A DNA stretch of 64,000 bases. Source: JAWKOK01 sp963848115. Its GTDB lineage: Bacteria > Chloroflexota > Anaerolineae > Caldilineales > Caldilineaceae. The stretch covers positions 310,001-374,000 of the forward strand of contig CAWKCP010000025.1 of the NCBI GenBank assembly GCA_963848115.1, in the 5' to 3' direction. Below are positions 30,931 through 40,076 of the stretch, piece after piece. The translations under genes were made by a program, and so were the position numbers. The notes under the pieces were generated by a model. That model worked only from the letters and a program-made list of their open reading frames with translations. It had not been told where the DNA came from and did not search any database. Position 1 is the stretch's first letter; every line of letters begins with the position of its first letter.

Positions 30931-32715
30931 ATGCGCATGTCACGGCTCTTTTTTCAGACGCTACGCGAAGTGCCGGCCGGCGCGGAGATCGCCAGCCATC
31001 AGTTGATGCTGCGTGCGGGCCTCGTGCACCAGTTGGCAGCGGGCATTTTTGACTACATGCCGCTGGGCAAACGGGTCAAGAACAAGCTTGAAGCGATCAT
31101 GCGCGAGGAGATGGAGGCCATCGACTGTCAAGAGGTCACATTGCCCATCGTGCACCCTGCTGAGCTCTGGCAACAGAGCGGACGCTGGGACGCCATCGGC
31201 AGCGATCTGGCCCGCCTCTCCGATCGCAACGGCCGCGATCTCTGCCTGGCCATGACCCACGAGGAAGCCATGGCTGAATTGGCGGCCCATGTGGTCAGCA
31301 GTTACCGCCAGTTGCCGTTCGTCCTCTATCAGATCCAGACCAAGTTTCGTGACGAGCCCCGTCCGCGTGCCGGCATGATCCGCGTGCGCGAGTTCACCAT
31401 GAAAGATGCCTACTCGTTTGATCGGGATGTCGCCGGACTGGATGCGTTCTACCCGCGCATCTACCAGGCCTACTTCAACATCTTCAACCGCAGTGGTCTC
31501 GATGTGCTGGCCGTGGAGAGCGACACCGGCATGATGGGCGGAAGCATGGCCCATGAGTTCATGGCGCTGACGCCCGTCGGCGAGGATACGCTGCTGCTGT
31601 GCAATGCAGAAAATGGGTGCGGCTACAGCGCCAACCGACAGATCGCCACCTTCACCAAGCCGGAAGTGCAGGCCACGGATGTGCTGGCGCTGGAGAAAGT
31701 AGCGACGCCGGGCGTCAACACCATTGCCGCCCTGGCCGAGTTCCTGGACATTGCCGAGAGCCAAACGGCCAAGGCCGTCTTCCTGGTCGCAGAGCTTGCG
31801 GGGGACGAGAACGAGCTACGTGAGCAGTTTGTCTTCGCGGTCGTGCGTGGCGATATGGAACTGAACGAGACCAAGCTGACCAACGCCATTGCGGCTCGTT
31901 CCCTGCGACCGGCCACCGTCGAAGAGATCAGCGCCATCGGCGCTGAGGCCGGTTATGGATCGCCCATCGGGGTGGATCGAGATGCCGTGCTGCTGATCGT
32001 GGACGATCTCATTGTCGATAGCCCCAATCTGGTGGCCGGCGCCAACATAGTCGACGTCCACTATCGCAACGTCAACTATGGGCGCGACTACACGGCCGAT
32101 ATCGTCACCGATATAGCTGCCGCCGGCGAAGGTGACGCCTGCCCCCAATGTGGCGCACCCCTGCATGCCGTTCGCGGCGTCGAGGTCGGCAATATTTTCA
32201 AGCTGGGCACCAAATATAGCCAAGCTCTGGGTGCGACCTATCTTGACGAAAACGGCGAATCGCATCCGATTGTCATGGGATCCTACGGCATCGGCGTCGG
32301 CCGGCTGATGGGCAGCATCATTGAGCATCACCATGACGACCAAGGCATCAAGTGGCCGATCACAGTGGCCCCATACCAGGTTGCGCTGATCAGCCTAGCC
32401 ACGGCCAAAACACCCGACGTCGCTCAGGCGGCCGATGACCTCTACGCTCAGTTGACCACCGCCGGCATCGAGGTGCTCTACGACGATCGAGACGAACGAG
32501 CCGGCGTCAAGTTCAACGATGCCGACCTGTTGGGCATTCCGATCCGTATCACCGTCGGCTCCCGCGGACTGAAGTCCGGCCTGCTCGAATACAAACTGCG
32601 GCGCAACAGCGAGGGCGGCGAGCTTCCGCTGGACAGCGTTGTGAGCGGTATTCAAGCGCTGATTGGTGAGGAGATCGCGTTGGTTGAGAGTCGGGTTCGG
32701 GAAGAGGAAAGGTAA
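30931..32715 (+). CDS. proS: Prolyl-tRNA synthetase, bacterial type with editing domain
   Basis: 594 residues. Class II synthetase for tRNA-Pro. Motif 1 region SHQLMLRAGLVHQLAAGIF, motif 2 YQIQTKFRDEPRPRAGMIRVREFTMKDAYSFD (positions about 135-166), motif 3 SYGIGVGRLMGSIIEHHHDD. Between motifs 2 and 3 (about residues 230-390) lies the YbaK-like insertion domain that hydrolyses Ala-tRNA-Pro, as in E. coli-type ProRS. The C-terminal anticodon-binding domain follows. Its TAA stop codon is the first three bases of the heptamer array that separates it from a second, unrelated proS. Confidence 0.96.
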   Translation: MRMSRLFFQTLREVPAGAEIASHQLMLRAGLVHQLAAGIFDYMPLGKRVKNKLEAIMREEMEAIDCQEVTLPIVHPAELWQQSGRWDAIGSDLARLSDRNGRDLCLAMTHEEAMAELAAHVVSSYRQLPFVLYQIQTKFRDEPRPRAGMIRVREFTMKDAYSFDRDVAGLDAFYPRIYQAYFNIFNRSGLDVLAVESDTGMMGGSMAHEFMALTPVGEDTLLLCNAENGCGYSANRQIATFTKPEVQATDVLALEKVATPGVNTIAALAEFLDIAESQTAKAVFLVAELAGDENELREQFVFAVVRGDMELNETKLTNAIAARSLRPATVEEISAIGAEAGYGSPIGVDRDAVLLIVDDLIVDSPNLVAGANIVDVHYRNVNYGRDYTADIVTDIAAAGEGDACPQCGAPLHAVRGVEVGNIFKLGTKYSQALGATYLDENGESHPIVMGSYGIGVGRLMGSIIEHHHDDQGIKWPITVAPYQVALISLATAKTPDVAQAADDLYAQLTTAGIEVLYDDRDERAGVKFNDADLLGIPIRITVGSRGLKSGLLEYKLRRNSEGGELPLDSVVSGIQALIGEEIALVESRVREEER

Positions 32716-33023
32716 TGCGTAGTGCGTAATGCGTAATGCGTAATGCGTAATGCGTAGTGCGTAATGCGTAATGCGTAATGCGTAATGCGTAATGCGTAAT
32801 GCGTAGTGCGTAATGCGTAATGCGTAGTGCGTAGTGCGTAGTGCGTAGTGCGTAGTGCGTAGTGCGTAGTGCGTAGTGCGTAATGCGTAGTGCGTAATGC
32901 GTAGTGCGTAATGCGTAGTGCGTAATGCGTAGTGCGCAATGCGTAGTGCGTAGTGCGTAATGCGTAGTGCGCAATGCGTAGTGCGTAGTGCGTAATGCGT
33001 AGTGCGTAATGCGTAGTGCGTAA
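32713..33023. repeat. Tandem heptamer array TA(A/G)TGCG, about 44 copies
   Basis: Uninterrupted 7-bp units, TAATGCG or TAGTGCG, with two CAATGCG variants. The first unit supplies the stop codon of proS. Every unit but the two variants contains TAA or TAG, so all three plus-strand frames are closed every few codons, while the minus strand has no stops. A degenerate inverted remnant (TACGCAGTACG, CACGCAGCACGCAGC) is at about 33113-33163. Confidence 0.98.
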
Positions 33024-33187
33024 GGTCTTCGTTGACCATCGATCAGCTCAATTGGGAACCGATCAGACAGTGAAATTGATGCAATTGCGCCGAACCATCC
33101 CTTTTCAGAAGCCTTACGCAGTACGAGGTACGCAATACCAATCACGCAGCACGCAGCAAAGCCCCACCAACCACACAAGAGGACACA

Positions 33188-34624
33188 ATGGCCGACAAAC
33201 TGGTTTCTCGAAGCGAAGACTACAACGAATGGTACAACAGCCTGGTGCTGCGTGCGGATCTGGCCGACTATGGCCCGGTGCGCGGCACCATGATCGTCAA
33301 GCCCTACGGCTGGGCGCTGTGGGAGAACATCCAACAGGCGTTGGACAAGCGCTTCAAGGCGACCGGACACATGAATGCGGGTTTCCCCATGTTTGTCCCA
33401 CACAGCTTTTTGCAGAAAGAAGCTGCCCATGTAGAAGGGTTCTCGCCCGAGTTGGCGTTGGTCACCCACGCCGGCGGCGAGGAGTTGGAAGAGCCCCTGG
33501 CCGTGCGCCCGACGTCGGAGACGCTGGTCGGCTACGCCTTTGCCAAATGGGTCCAGAGCTACCGGGACCTGCCAATCCTCATGAACATGTGGAACAGCGT
33601 CGTGCGCTGGGAACTGCGTACCAAGCTCTTCCTGCGCACCACCGAGTTCTACTGGCAGGAAGGCCACACCGCCCACGCCACCTATGACGAAGCCGACTTT
33701 GAAACACGTCAGATGCTGGACATCTACACTGACTTCGCCGTGACCGAGGCCGCCATTCCCGTCATTCCCGGCGAGAAGTCGGCCGGCGAACGTTTTGCCG
33801 GGGCCGACCAGACATTGACCATCGAAGCCATGATGGGCGACAAGCGTGCGCTCCAGTCCGGCACCTCCCACAATCTGGGCCAGAACTTTGCCAAGGCCTT
33901 CGAGATCCAATATCTGGATGCCGAGAACCAACTGCAGCATTGCTGGACTACGTCTTGGGGACTCAGCTCACGCTTCATCGGGGCCATCATCATGACCCAC
34001 GGTGATGACTACGGGCTGGTGCTGCCGCCCAACCTTGCTCCCTATCAGGTCGTGCTCGTGCCTATCACGCGCAAGAATGATGACCCGACCGCCGTGGCCG
34101 AGGCGACGGAACGCATTCGCCGCGAGTTGACCGACGCCGGCATCCGCGTGCATGTCGACGATCGCGAGAACCTGCGCCCGGGCAACAAGTTTAACCACTG
34201 GGAACTGCGCGGCGTGCCGTTACGCATTGAACTTGGGCCACGCGACGTGGAAGAGAACGTCGTTGTTGTTGCTCGCCGAGATGTGCCCGGCCGTGACGGA
34301 AAGCAAACACTCTCGCAGGACAACCTGGCAGATCAGGCCAAGTCACTCCTGGGCGACATCCAAGAGAATCTACTGAACCGTGCCACCCAGTTCCGCGACG
34401 AGAACACCTTCGAAGCAACCAACTATGGTGAGTTCAAAGAACGAGTCGAACAGGGTTTCGTTCGTGTCCGGTGGGCCGGCAGCGATGAGGACGAGAAACG
34501 CATCCAGGAAGAGACCAAGGCGACCCACCGCTGCTATCCAATCGAGCAACCCGGCGGCGAAGGCATCTGCTTCTACACCGGCAAGCCGGCCAACCGCGTG
34601 GCGATCTTCGCGCGTTCATATTGA
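33188..34624 (+). CDS. proS: Prolyl-tRNA synthetase, archaeal/eukaryal type
   Basis: 478 residues, the short ProRS class without the editing insertion. Start MADKLVSRSEDYNEWYNSLV is the family N-terminus. Motif 1 contains GTMIVKPYGWALWENIQ, motif 2 is NSVVRWELRTKLFLRTTEFYWQEGHTAH (about residues 137-164), and the Gly-rich motif 3 equivalent is SWGLSSRFIGAIIMTHGDDYGL. A C-terminal zinc-binding-like tail ends in RSY, typical of this class. The last cysteines are sparse (HRCYP and GICFY). Start has AGAGGA upstream. Having this right after a bacterial-type proS is unusual. Confidence 0.96.
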   Translation: MADKLVSRSEDYNEWYNSLVLRADLADYGPVRGTMIVKPYGWALWENIQQALDKRFKATGHMNAGFPMFVPHSFLQKEAAHVEGFSPELALVTHAGGEELEEPLAVRPTSETLVGYAFAKWVQSYRDLPILMNMWNSVVRWELRTKLFLRTTEFYWQEGHTAHATYDEADFETRQMLDIYTDFAVTEAAIPVIPGEKSAGERFAGADQTLTIEAMMGDKRALQSGTSHNLGQNFAKAFEIQYLDAENQLQHCWTTSWGLSSRFIGAIIMTHGDDYGLVLPPNLAPYQVVLVPITRKNDDPTAVAEATERIRRELTDAGIRVHVDDRENLRPGNKFNHWELRGVPLRIELGPRDVEENVVVVARRDVPGRDGKQTLSQDNLADQAKSLLGDIQENLLNRATQFRDENTFEATNYGEFKERVEQGFVRVRWAGSDEDEKRIQEETKATHRCYPIEQPGGEGICFYTGKPANRVAIFARSY

Positions 34625-34628
34625 CATC

Positions 34629-34727
34629 AACCACAGAGACACAGAGGGGACACAGAGAGCACAGAGTTATTTCTTGTTTTTCTCTGTGATCTCCGTGCTT
34701 CCTCTGTGCCTCCGTGGTGAGGTTTTT
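34629..34727. repeat. CACAGAG-type inverted repeat
   Basis: ACCACAGAGACACAGAGG is mirrored by CCTCTGTGCCTCCGTGGT after about 50 bases, followed by GAGGTTTTTT. It fills the whole gap between proS and folC and may act as a terminator. Confidence 0.85.
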
Positions 34728-34732
34728 TCACC

Positions 34733-36109
34733 ATGACACAACCCAACTTTCCGTACTACAACACCGTCGACCAGATCTACCACGCGGAGTGGTCAACGCC
34801 CAAATTGGCGCGGCTTGAACTGCTGCGTCGGTCGGTGCGAACGCTCTGGCCCCAAGGCCATCCGACCAAACTGATCCATGTGGCGGGCACCGGCGGCAAG
34901 GGGTCGACCTGCCGCTTCCTGGAGACAGGCCTATCAACCATCGGTAAGGCCGGCGCCTTCATGAGCCCGCATCTGTTCGATTACCGTGAACGCTTTAGCA
35001 TCAACGGCGAATTCGCCAGCCGGGAAGATGTTATCTCCCTTTGGGAGACGGTGGTACAGCCCCATTGCGTGCAGATTTCCCTGCAGAACCCGGGCCATAC
35101 CCATACCTTCCTGGAATCGTCCATTCTGATCGCGCTGGCCCTCTTCGAAAAGTACGATGTAGAATGGGCAGCCATCGAGACCGGCGTTGGCGGTCGCTAT
35201 GACCAAACACGCGCGTTGGACGTGGTCGCAACGTTGCTGACCAACGTTGGCAGCGATCACGCACACATGCTGGGTCGCGAACGGTGGCAACGCGCACTGG
35301 ACAAGGCCGGCATCGCCCGTGAAGGCATTCCGTTCTTCACCAGCGAGGTCGATCCGCTCAACCTGGAGGTCATTGCCTCCGTCTGCCGCCATACAGATGC
35401 ACCGCTGAAAATTATCGGGCAGCCTCAAGTCAGCGAATTGGATTTCGCACTGGAGCGCCTGTTCGACGAGCCGGCCCCTCGCAACTCGCTTCTGCATGCC
35501 GACTATCAACACTGGAACGCGGCATTGGCTTTCTCGGCCATCAAAACGCTGGCGCCGGAGACCGACGATGAGGCGCTCTTGAACGCCTTCCGGCAGACCC
35601 AGTTGTTGGGGCGTTTCTGGCGAGTCGACGAAGGGGTCTACGCAGACATTGCCCACAACGCTGAGAAGATCGCAGCGCTCTCCACGGAGATCGAGACCCG
35701 TTTTGCCGGTCGCCGTCGCATCCTGATCGTCGGGCTGTCGGGCAAACGCATTCCGATTCAGGTCTTTCCGTCGTTGGCCAAAGTGGCCGATACCATCATC
35801 GTGACCGGCGCCTCCTTCAAGGGGCAGAATCCCGAAGCGGTGCGCAGCCAGATCGATGCCATCGGCCTGGCCGTGCCGACCATGGTCATCGCCGAGCCGC
35901 GCCAAGCCTACGAGATTGCCCGCTCGCTCCAAAGCGGGGACGATGTCGTTATCTTGACCGGATCAACCTACACCATCGAACAAGTACTGAATCCCGATCC
36001 CTATCTCCGCTACCTCAGCAGCACATTCGGATGGCGGATGGAGAGAAAGACCGAAGCAAAAGGCACGCTGCAACTTGAGCTGCCCCATGGGCCGTCGCCA
36101 ACGAGGTGA
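34733..36109 (+). CDS. folC: Folylpolyglutamate synthase/dihydrofolate synthase
   Basis: 458 residues, Mur-ligase fold. Adds glutamate to dihydropteroate and folates. The ATP loop is IHVAGTGGKGSTCRFLE (residues 48-64). AFMSPHLFDYRERFSINGE is the FolC family signature, and ETGVGGRYDQTR and NVGSDHAHMLG contain metal-binding residues. The C-terminal domain begins near residue 290. The start lies at the end of a repeat and has only a distant GTGAGG as ribosome site. Confidence 0.9.
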   Translation: MTQPNFPYYNTVDQIYHAEWSTPKLARLELLRRSVRTLWPQGHPTKLIHVAGTGGKGSTCRFLETGLSTIGKAGAFMSPHLFDYRERFSINGEFASREDVISLWETVVQPHCVQISLQNPGHTHTFLESSILIALALFEKYDVEWAAIETGVGGRYDQTRALDVVATLLTNVGSDHAHMLGRERWQRALDKAGIAREGIPFFTSEVDPLNLEVIASVCRHTDAPLKIIGQPQVSELDFALERLFDEPAPRNSLLHADYQHWNAALAFSAIKTLAPETDDEALLNAFRQTQLLGRFWRVDEGVYADIAHNAEKIAALSTEIETRFAGRRRILIVGLSGKRIPIQVFPSLAKVADTIIVTGASFKGQNPEAVRSQIDAIGLAVPTMVIAEPRQAYEIARSLQSGDDVVILTGSTYTIEQVLNPDPYLRYLSSTFGWRMERKTEAKGTLQLELPHGPSPTR

Positions 36110-36224
36110 ATGGGGAATGGGGAATGGGGATTGGTGAATGGGGATTGGGAGGATGTCGTCTTTCCCCGATCCCCAATCACTGATCCCTGTTCCCCGATCC
36201 CTAATCCCCAATCCCCAATCCCCA
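36108..36224. repeat. GGGGATT-type palindromic repeat, longest copy
   Basis: GAATGGGGAATGGGGAATGGGGATTGG at the left is mirrored by CCCCGATCCCTAATCCCCAATCCCCAATCCCC at the right in several short words (each shown here in part). It starts at the folC stop codon and ends 13 bases before the era ATG. The heptamer ATTGGGG/CCCCAAT resembles cyanobacterial STRR repeats. Confidence 0.85.
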
Positions 36225-36236
36225 GAAAAGAAACTT

Positions 36237-37208
36237 ATGCTACCAGACATTGATCAACTCCCAGAGAACCACCGTAGCGGCTTTGTGGCCGTCATCGGTC
36301 GCCCCAATGTGGGCAAGTCGACGTTGTTAAACCGGCTGCTCGGCCAGAAGATCGCCATCACCAGCCCCAAGCCGCAGACGACGCGCGACCAGGTGCTCGG
36401 GGTGCTGACCGAGGATGAATACCAGATCGTCCTGTTGGACACGCCCGGCATCCATCAGCCCACCAACAAACTGGGCACGTATATGATGAATGTGGTCGAG
36501 GAGACGCTGACCGACGTCGATGTGATCCTGTGGCTGGTCGATGTCAACGTGCCGCCTAAACCCGAGGATCGCCACATCGCAGATCTGCTGCGCGCGCAGA
36601 ATGCCAAGTCGCCGCTCACATCGATTGTAATCGGTCTGAACAAGGTCGACGGTTTCAAAGGTGGAGCGGCTCTGCTTGATGAGCGCAGGGCTGAGTATCT
36701 TGCGCTGCTGAGCTGGTTCAATGCCATCGAAGTGGAAGGTGTAACCGCCCTGACGGCCGTTCCATTCAGCGCGTTGACCAACGAAAATGTCGACAAGGCG
36801 CTGCTATCGGTTCGGGAGCGGATGCCCCGCGGCCCACGCTACTTCCCGGCTGACCAGGTGACCGACCAGCAGGTGCGCTTCTTGGCAGCCGAGATCATCC
36901 GCGAGAAGGCGCTCATGTCGCTCCAGCAGGAGGTGCCCCACAGCATCGCCGTGATGGTGGACGAATTTGTTGAACGCAGCGACAAGTTGACCTACATCTC
37001 CGCCACCATCTACGTCGAACGTGAGAGCCAGAAGGGCATCGTACTCGGGCGCAACGGGGCCAAGATCAAGGCCATCGGCCAGAAGGCCCGCCCCGAGATC
37101 GAAGCCATGATCGACACCAAAGTCTATCTCGAACTCTGGGTCAAGGTGTGGGAGAAGTGGCGGCGGCGTGAAGGGATGTTACGCCGGCTGGGTTACACGA
37201 CCGGATAG
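36237..37208 (+). CDS. era: GTPase Era
   Basis: 323 residues. Ribosome-assembly GTPase that binds the 3' end of 16S rRNA. G1 is GRPNVGKST, the switch I Thr follows in TTRDQ, G3 is DTPGIHQP, G4 is NKVD, and the G5 region is PFSALTNENVD. The C-terminal KH domain carries GIVLGRNGAKIKAIGQKAR. The ATG at 36237 follows directly after a palindromic repeat with weak AAAGAAA upstream. An in-frame start at 36138 would translate the repeat and is rejected. A strong terminator follows. Confidence 0.97.
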   Translation: MLPDIDQLPENHRSGFVAVIGRPNVGKSTLLNRLLGQKIAITSPKPQTTRDQVLGVLTEDEYQIVLLDTPGIHQPTNKLGTYMMNVVEETLTDVDVILWLVDVNVPPKPEDRHIADLLRAQNAKSPLTSIVIGLNKVDGFKGGAALLDERRAEYLALLSWFNAIEVEGVTALTAVPFSALTNENVDKALLSVRERMPRGPRYFPADQVTDQQVRFLAAEIIREKALMSLQQEVPHSIAVMVDEFVERSDKLTYISATIYVERESQKGIVLGRNGAKIKAIGQKARPEIEAMIDTKVYLELWVKVWEKWRRREGMLRRLGYTTG

Positions 37209-37220
37209 TCTAGAAATTGA

Positions 37221-37266
37221 GCATAAACAAAAGGGGGCGGAGTTCACCGCCCCCTTTTGTTTATGC
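37221..37266. terminator. Perfect 20-bp bidirectional terminator after era
   Basis: GCATAAACAAAAGGGGGCGG (37221-37240) is mirrored exactly at 37247-37266 with loop AGTTCA; the inverted arm provides CCCCCTTTTGTTT. Confidence 0.93.
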
Positions 37267-37405
37267 TTGGTTGGTGAGGAACGTGCAGTTCTTACGATGA
37301 AGAATGGAGTTTCCGGCGATGATAGAAACCTTCCAGATCAAACGGATGCAAATCAGAACAATGTGAATCAAACGGCCAGTTTGGCGCTCGAAATCCTGGG
37401 TATCT

Positions 37406-37435
37406 TTGGTGGAAGATAAACCGCTGTGCTATGAT
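37406..37435 (+). promoter_or_regulatory. Probable promoter of mutS2
   Basis: TTGGTG (37406-37411), 18 bases, TATGAT (37430-37435). The -10 matches five of six positions. It lies 65 bases before the start of mutS2 and after the era terminator. Confidence 0.45.
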
Positions 37436-37500
37436 GGCGTGTACGCCTTTTGACGGAATTGGTCTGGAACAGACTGTTCGGAACGGTTGCTAGGGACAAA

Positions 37501-39963
37501 ATGAATCCGAGAACATTGAAGGTTCTTGAATACAAAAAGATATTGGAACAGGTAGCCGGCCATTGCGCGTTCAGCGGAGGCAGTGATCTGGCCATGGCAC
37601 TGCTGCCCAGCGATGACCTTCAGACGGTTCAGGAACGACAGATCCAGACGGCTGAGGCATTCAAGCTGCTTGAGCAGAAGCCCGACATCAGCTTTGGCGG
37701 CGTCAAGGATATGCGCCCCTTCTTGCAGCGGGCCGAGCGCGGCGTCACCCTGATGCCGCTGGACCTGAACGACATCAAGAACACGCTGATGCGTTCAAGG
37801 AACCTGCGCAATCTGTTGGTTCGACTCGAACAGTCCTTTCCCAACCTTGCTGACATAGCGTACAACATCGAGCCCTGCGACCATGTCATCGCCGAGGTCT
37901 CCCGCTGCATCAATGAACGCAGCGAAGTGGCCGACAACGCCAGCCCCACGCTCTCCAACGTGCGCCAAGAACTGCGCATTGCCCAGGACCGACTGCTGAG
38001 CACACTGGATCGGCTGGTACACAACACTGAGATGAAGCCCTACCTGCAGGACGCACTGGTGACGCAACGCCAGGGCCGCTATGTGATTCCCGTGCGCGCC
38101 GAGTACAAAGGTCAGGTCGAGGGCATCATCCACGACCAGTCGTCCAGCGGAGCAACCCTCTTTGTTGAACCGATTAAAGTGGTGCAACAGAACAATGCAG
38201 TCCGTGAGTTGGAACTGGAAGAAGAGAAAGAAGTTCGGCGCATCCTGATGGAGTTGACCGAGTTGGTGGCCGACGAGTCAATCTATATTCGGCGCAACAT
38301 CCACATTTTGGCCGAGCTCGATTTCACCTTTGCCAAGGCCAAGTACGGGTATGCGATTGACGGAACCACGCCTGAGATGGTTGCATTTCAGACGCAGAAG
38401 TCACCACATCGTCATGCCTCTGAAGAGAATCCGGCTGATGTCGCCCATCCGGGCTCGATCATCGATCTGCGGCGCGCCCGCCACCCCATGTTGGATCCAA
38501 AAACGGTGGTGCCCATCGACGTCTACCTCGATGACACAACCTATATCATCGTTGTGACCGGGCCAAACACAGGCGGCAAGACGGTCACGCTCAAGACTGT
38601 CGGCCTGCTGATTCTTATGGCCCAGTCAGGTTTGATGATCCCGGTGGAGCCGAAGAGCAAGCTGTCGGTCTTCCATGGCGTCTACGCCGATATCGGCGAT
38701 GAGCAGAGCATCGAACAGAACCTGAGCACGTTCAGCGGTCACATGACCAACATCATCAGCATGTTGGAGGAGGCCGACCCCCACAGCCTGGTTCTCTTTG
38801 ATGAGCTGGGCGCGGGCACCGATCCCGACGAAGGTTCGGCACTGGCCATGGCACTGCTGGAGAATTTACGCGACCGGGGCATCACAACCTTCGCCACCAC
38901 CCATTACAGCGATCTGAAGCTCTACGCCCACAACACGCCGGGGGTGCGCAATGCGTCCGTCGAGTTTGACGTGGAGACGCTGAGCCCAACCTACGAATTG
39001 AGTATCGGTCTGCCCGGTCGTTCCAATGCATTGACCATTGCCCGCCGGCTGGGGCTAAATCCGGTGATCGTCGATAAGGCGGAGAGTATTGTACGGCCCG
39101 ACACACTGGAAGCCGACGCCCTGCTGGATGACATCAAGGCGGCCAAGCAGGAAGCCCAACGGGCTGAAGAGCGCGCCAAGCAGCGCGAGCGGCAGTCTCA
39201 ACTGATTGAGAAGGATCTGCGCTATCAGACCGCTGAGATCGAAGAGGCACGCCGGGCCGTGATCGCCGAAACGCGCGAGATCATGCGGGCCGAGTTGGAG
39301 AATCTGCGCGAAGAGATCAGGCAGATGCGTCGCCAATCTGCGCGCACTGGTCCGTTCGGCGAATCCGGCAGGGGGAGTGGGGACACCCATGGCGAGTTTC
39401 TTGCCCGCGCCGAACAAGAACTGAATCGCAGACAACAAGCCGCTGAGACCGTCAATCGAGACGTGGTGATGCCGGGCGATGATGACGAACGGATTGATGG
39501 CCCTATCGAAGTCGGCGACCGGGTCTGGGTCGCCAATTTGCAGGCCAGCGGCGAGGTGCTGGCCACGCATGATCGCACCGGCGAAGCCGATGTGCAGTTG
39601 GGCAATTTTCGCCTTAAGCTGCCGATCAAGCGATTGGAATTGCGCCAAAAGGCCGTACGCGAACAGCAACCCGACAGGAGCTATGCCAATCAGGGCATGA
39701 ATGTTCAGAGTCCCGGCATCGAACTTGATCTGCGCGGGGTCCGGGTCGAGGAGGGTCTGGGTCAGGTTGAGAAGTACTTGGACAATGCCTACATGGCTCG
39801 CCTCCCCTGGGTTCGCATTATCCACGGTAAGGGCACAGGCGCCCTACGCGATGCCATTCGTGATAGCTTGAAAGGCCATCCTTTCGTCGGAGATTTCCGC
39901 GCCGGCGGACCCGGCGAGGGTGGCGACGGCGTTACTGTAGCAAAGTTGATGGAACAAAAGTGA
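37501..39963 (+). CDS. mutS2: Endonuclease MutS2
   Basis: 820 residues. MutS homologue without mismatch-recognition domain; acts in recombination control or ribosome collision rescue in other bacteria. Order: core/lever domain with coiled coil, Walker A in VVTGPNTGGKTVTLKT (about residue 353), HMTNIISML and Walker B in SLVLFDELGAGTDPDEGSAL, then a long charged coiled coil (about 540-640), and a C-terminal Smr nuclease domain with LDLRGVRVEEGL and IIHGKGTGALRDAI. AGGGA precedes ATG 37501. The stop codon abuts a 91-base palindrome. Confidence 0.96.
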   Translation: MNPRTLKVLEYKKILEQVAGHCAFSGGSDLAMALLPSDDLQTVQERQIQTAEAFKLLEQKPDISFGGVKDMRPFLQRAERGVTLMPLDLNDIKNTLMRSRNLRNLLVRLEQSFPNLADIAYNIEPCDHVIAEVSRCINERSEVADNASPTLSNVRQELRIAQDRLLSTLDRLVHNTEMKPYLQDALVTQRQGRYVIPVRAEYKGQVEGIIHDQSSSGATLFVEPIKVVQQNNAVRELELEEEKEVRRILMELTELVADESIYIRRNIHILAELDFTFAKAKYGYAIDGTTPEMVAFQTQKSPHRHASEENPADVAHPGSIIDLRRARHPMLDPKTVVPIDVYLDDTTYIIVVTGPNTGGKTVTLKTVGLLILMAQSGLMIPVEPKSKLSVFHGVYADIGDEQSIEQNLSTFSGHMTNIISMLEEADPHSLVLFDELGAGTDPDEGSALAMALLENLRDRGITTFATTHYSDLKLYAHNTPGVRNASVEFDVETLSPTYELSIGLPGRSNALTIARRLGLNPVIVDKAESIVRPDTLEADALLDDIKAAKQEAQRAEERAKQRERQSQLIEKDLRYQTAEIEEARRAVIAETREIMRAELENLREEIRQMRRQSARTGPFGESGRGSGDTHGEFLARAEQELNRRQQAAETVNRDVVMPGDDDERIDGPIEVGDRVWVANLQASGEVLATHDRTGEADVQLGNFRLKLPIKRLELRQKAVREQQPDRSYANQGMNVQSPGIELDLRGVRVEEGLGQVEKYLDNAYMARLPWVRIIHGKGTGALRDAIRDSLKGHPFVGDFRAGGPGEGGDGVTVAKLMEQK

Positions 39964-39967
39964 TGAA

Positions 39968-40058
39968 GGGGTTGGTGATCGGGGATTAGGGATAGGTGAT
40001 CGGGCAAAGACAACATCTGCCTCCGATCACCTATCCCTAATCCCCGATCACCAACCCC
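39968..40058. repeat. GGGGATT-type palindrome with perfect 36-bp arms
   Basis: The arm GGGGTTGGTGATCGGGGATT... at 39968-40003 is mirrored without mismatch at 40023-40058, loop 19 bases. It begins four bases after the mutS2 stop codon. Confidence 0.95.
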
Positions 40059-40076
40059 CATAGCGAGGTGAAGCAT

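Noticed and set aside
32713..33023. CRISPR array
   Set aside because: The unit is 7 bp with no spacers; no cas genes are present.
32395..33940. Long minus-strand reading frames with heptad repeats (YALRTTH/YALRITH)
   Set aside because: They are produced by the 7-bp array, which has no stops on the minus strand in any frame. They also overlap the two proS genes antisense. No start signal supports them.
36138..36236. N-terminal extension of Era
   Set aside because: It would translate the GGGGATT palindrome (SLIPNPQS-type repeats), which is not part of any Era protein.
37297..37419. Possible 40-residue peptide between era and mutS2
   Set aside because: No ribosome site, no recognisable motif, and the predicted mutS2 promoter overlaps its end.
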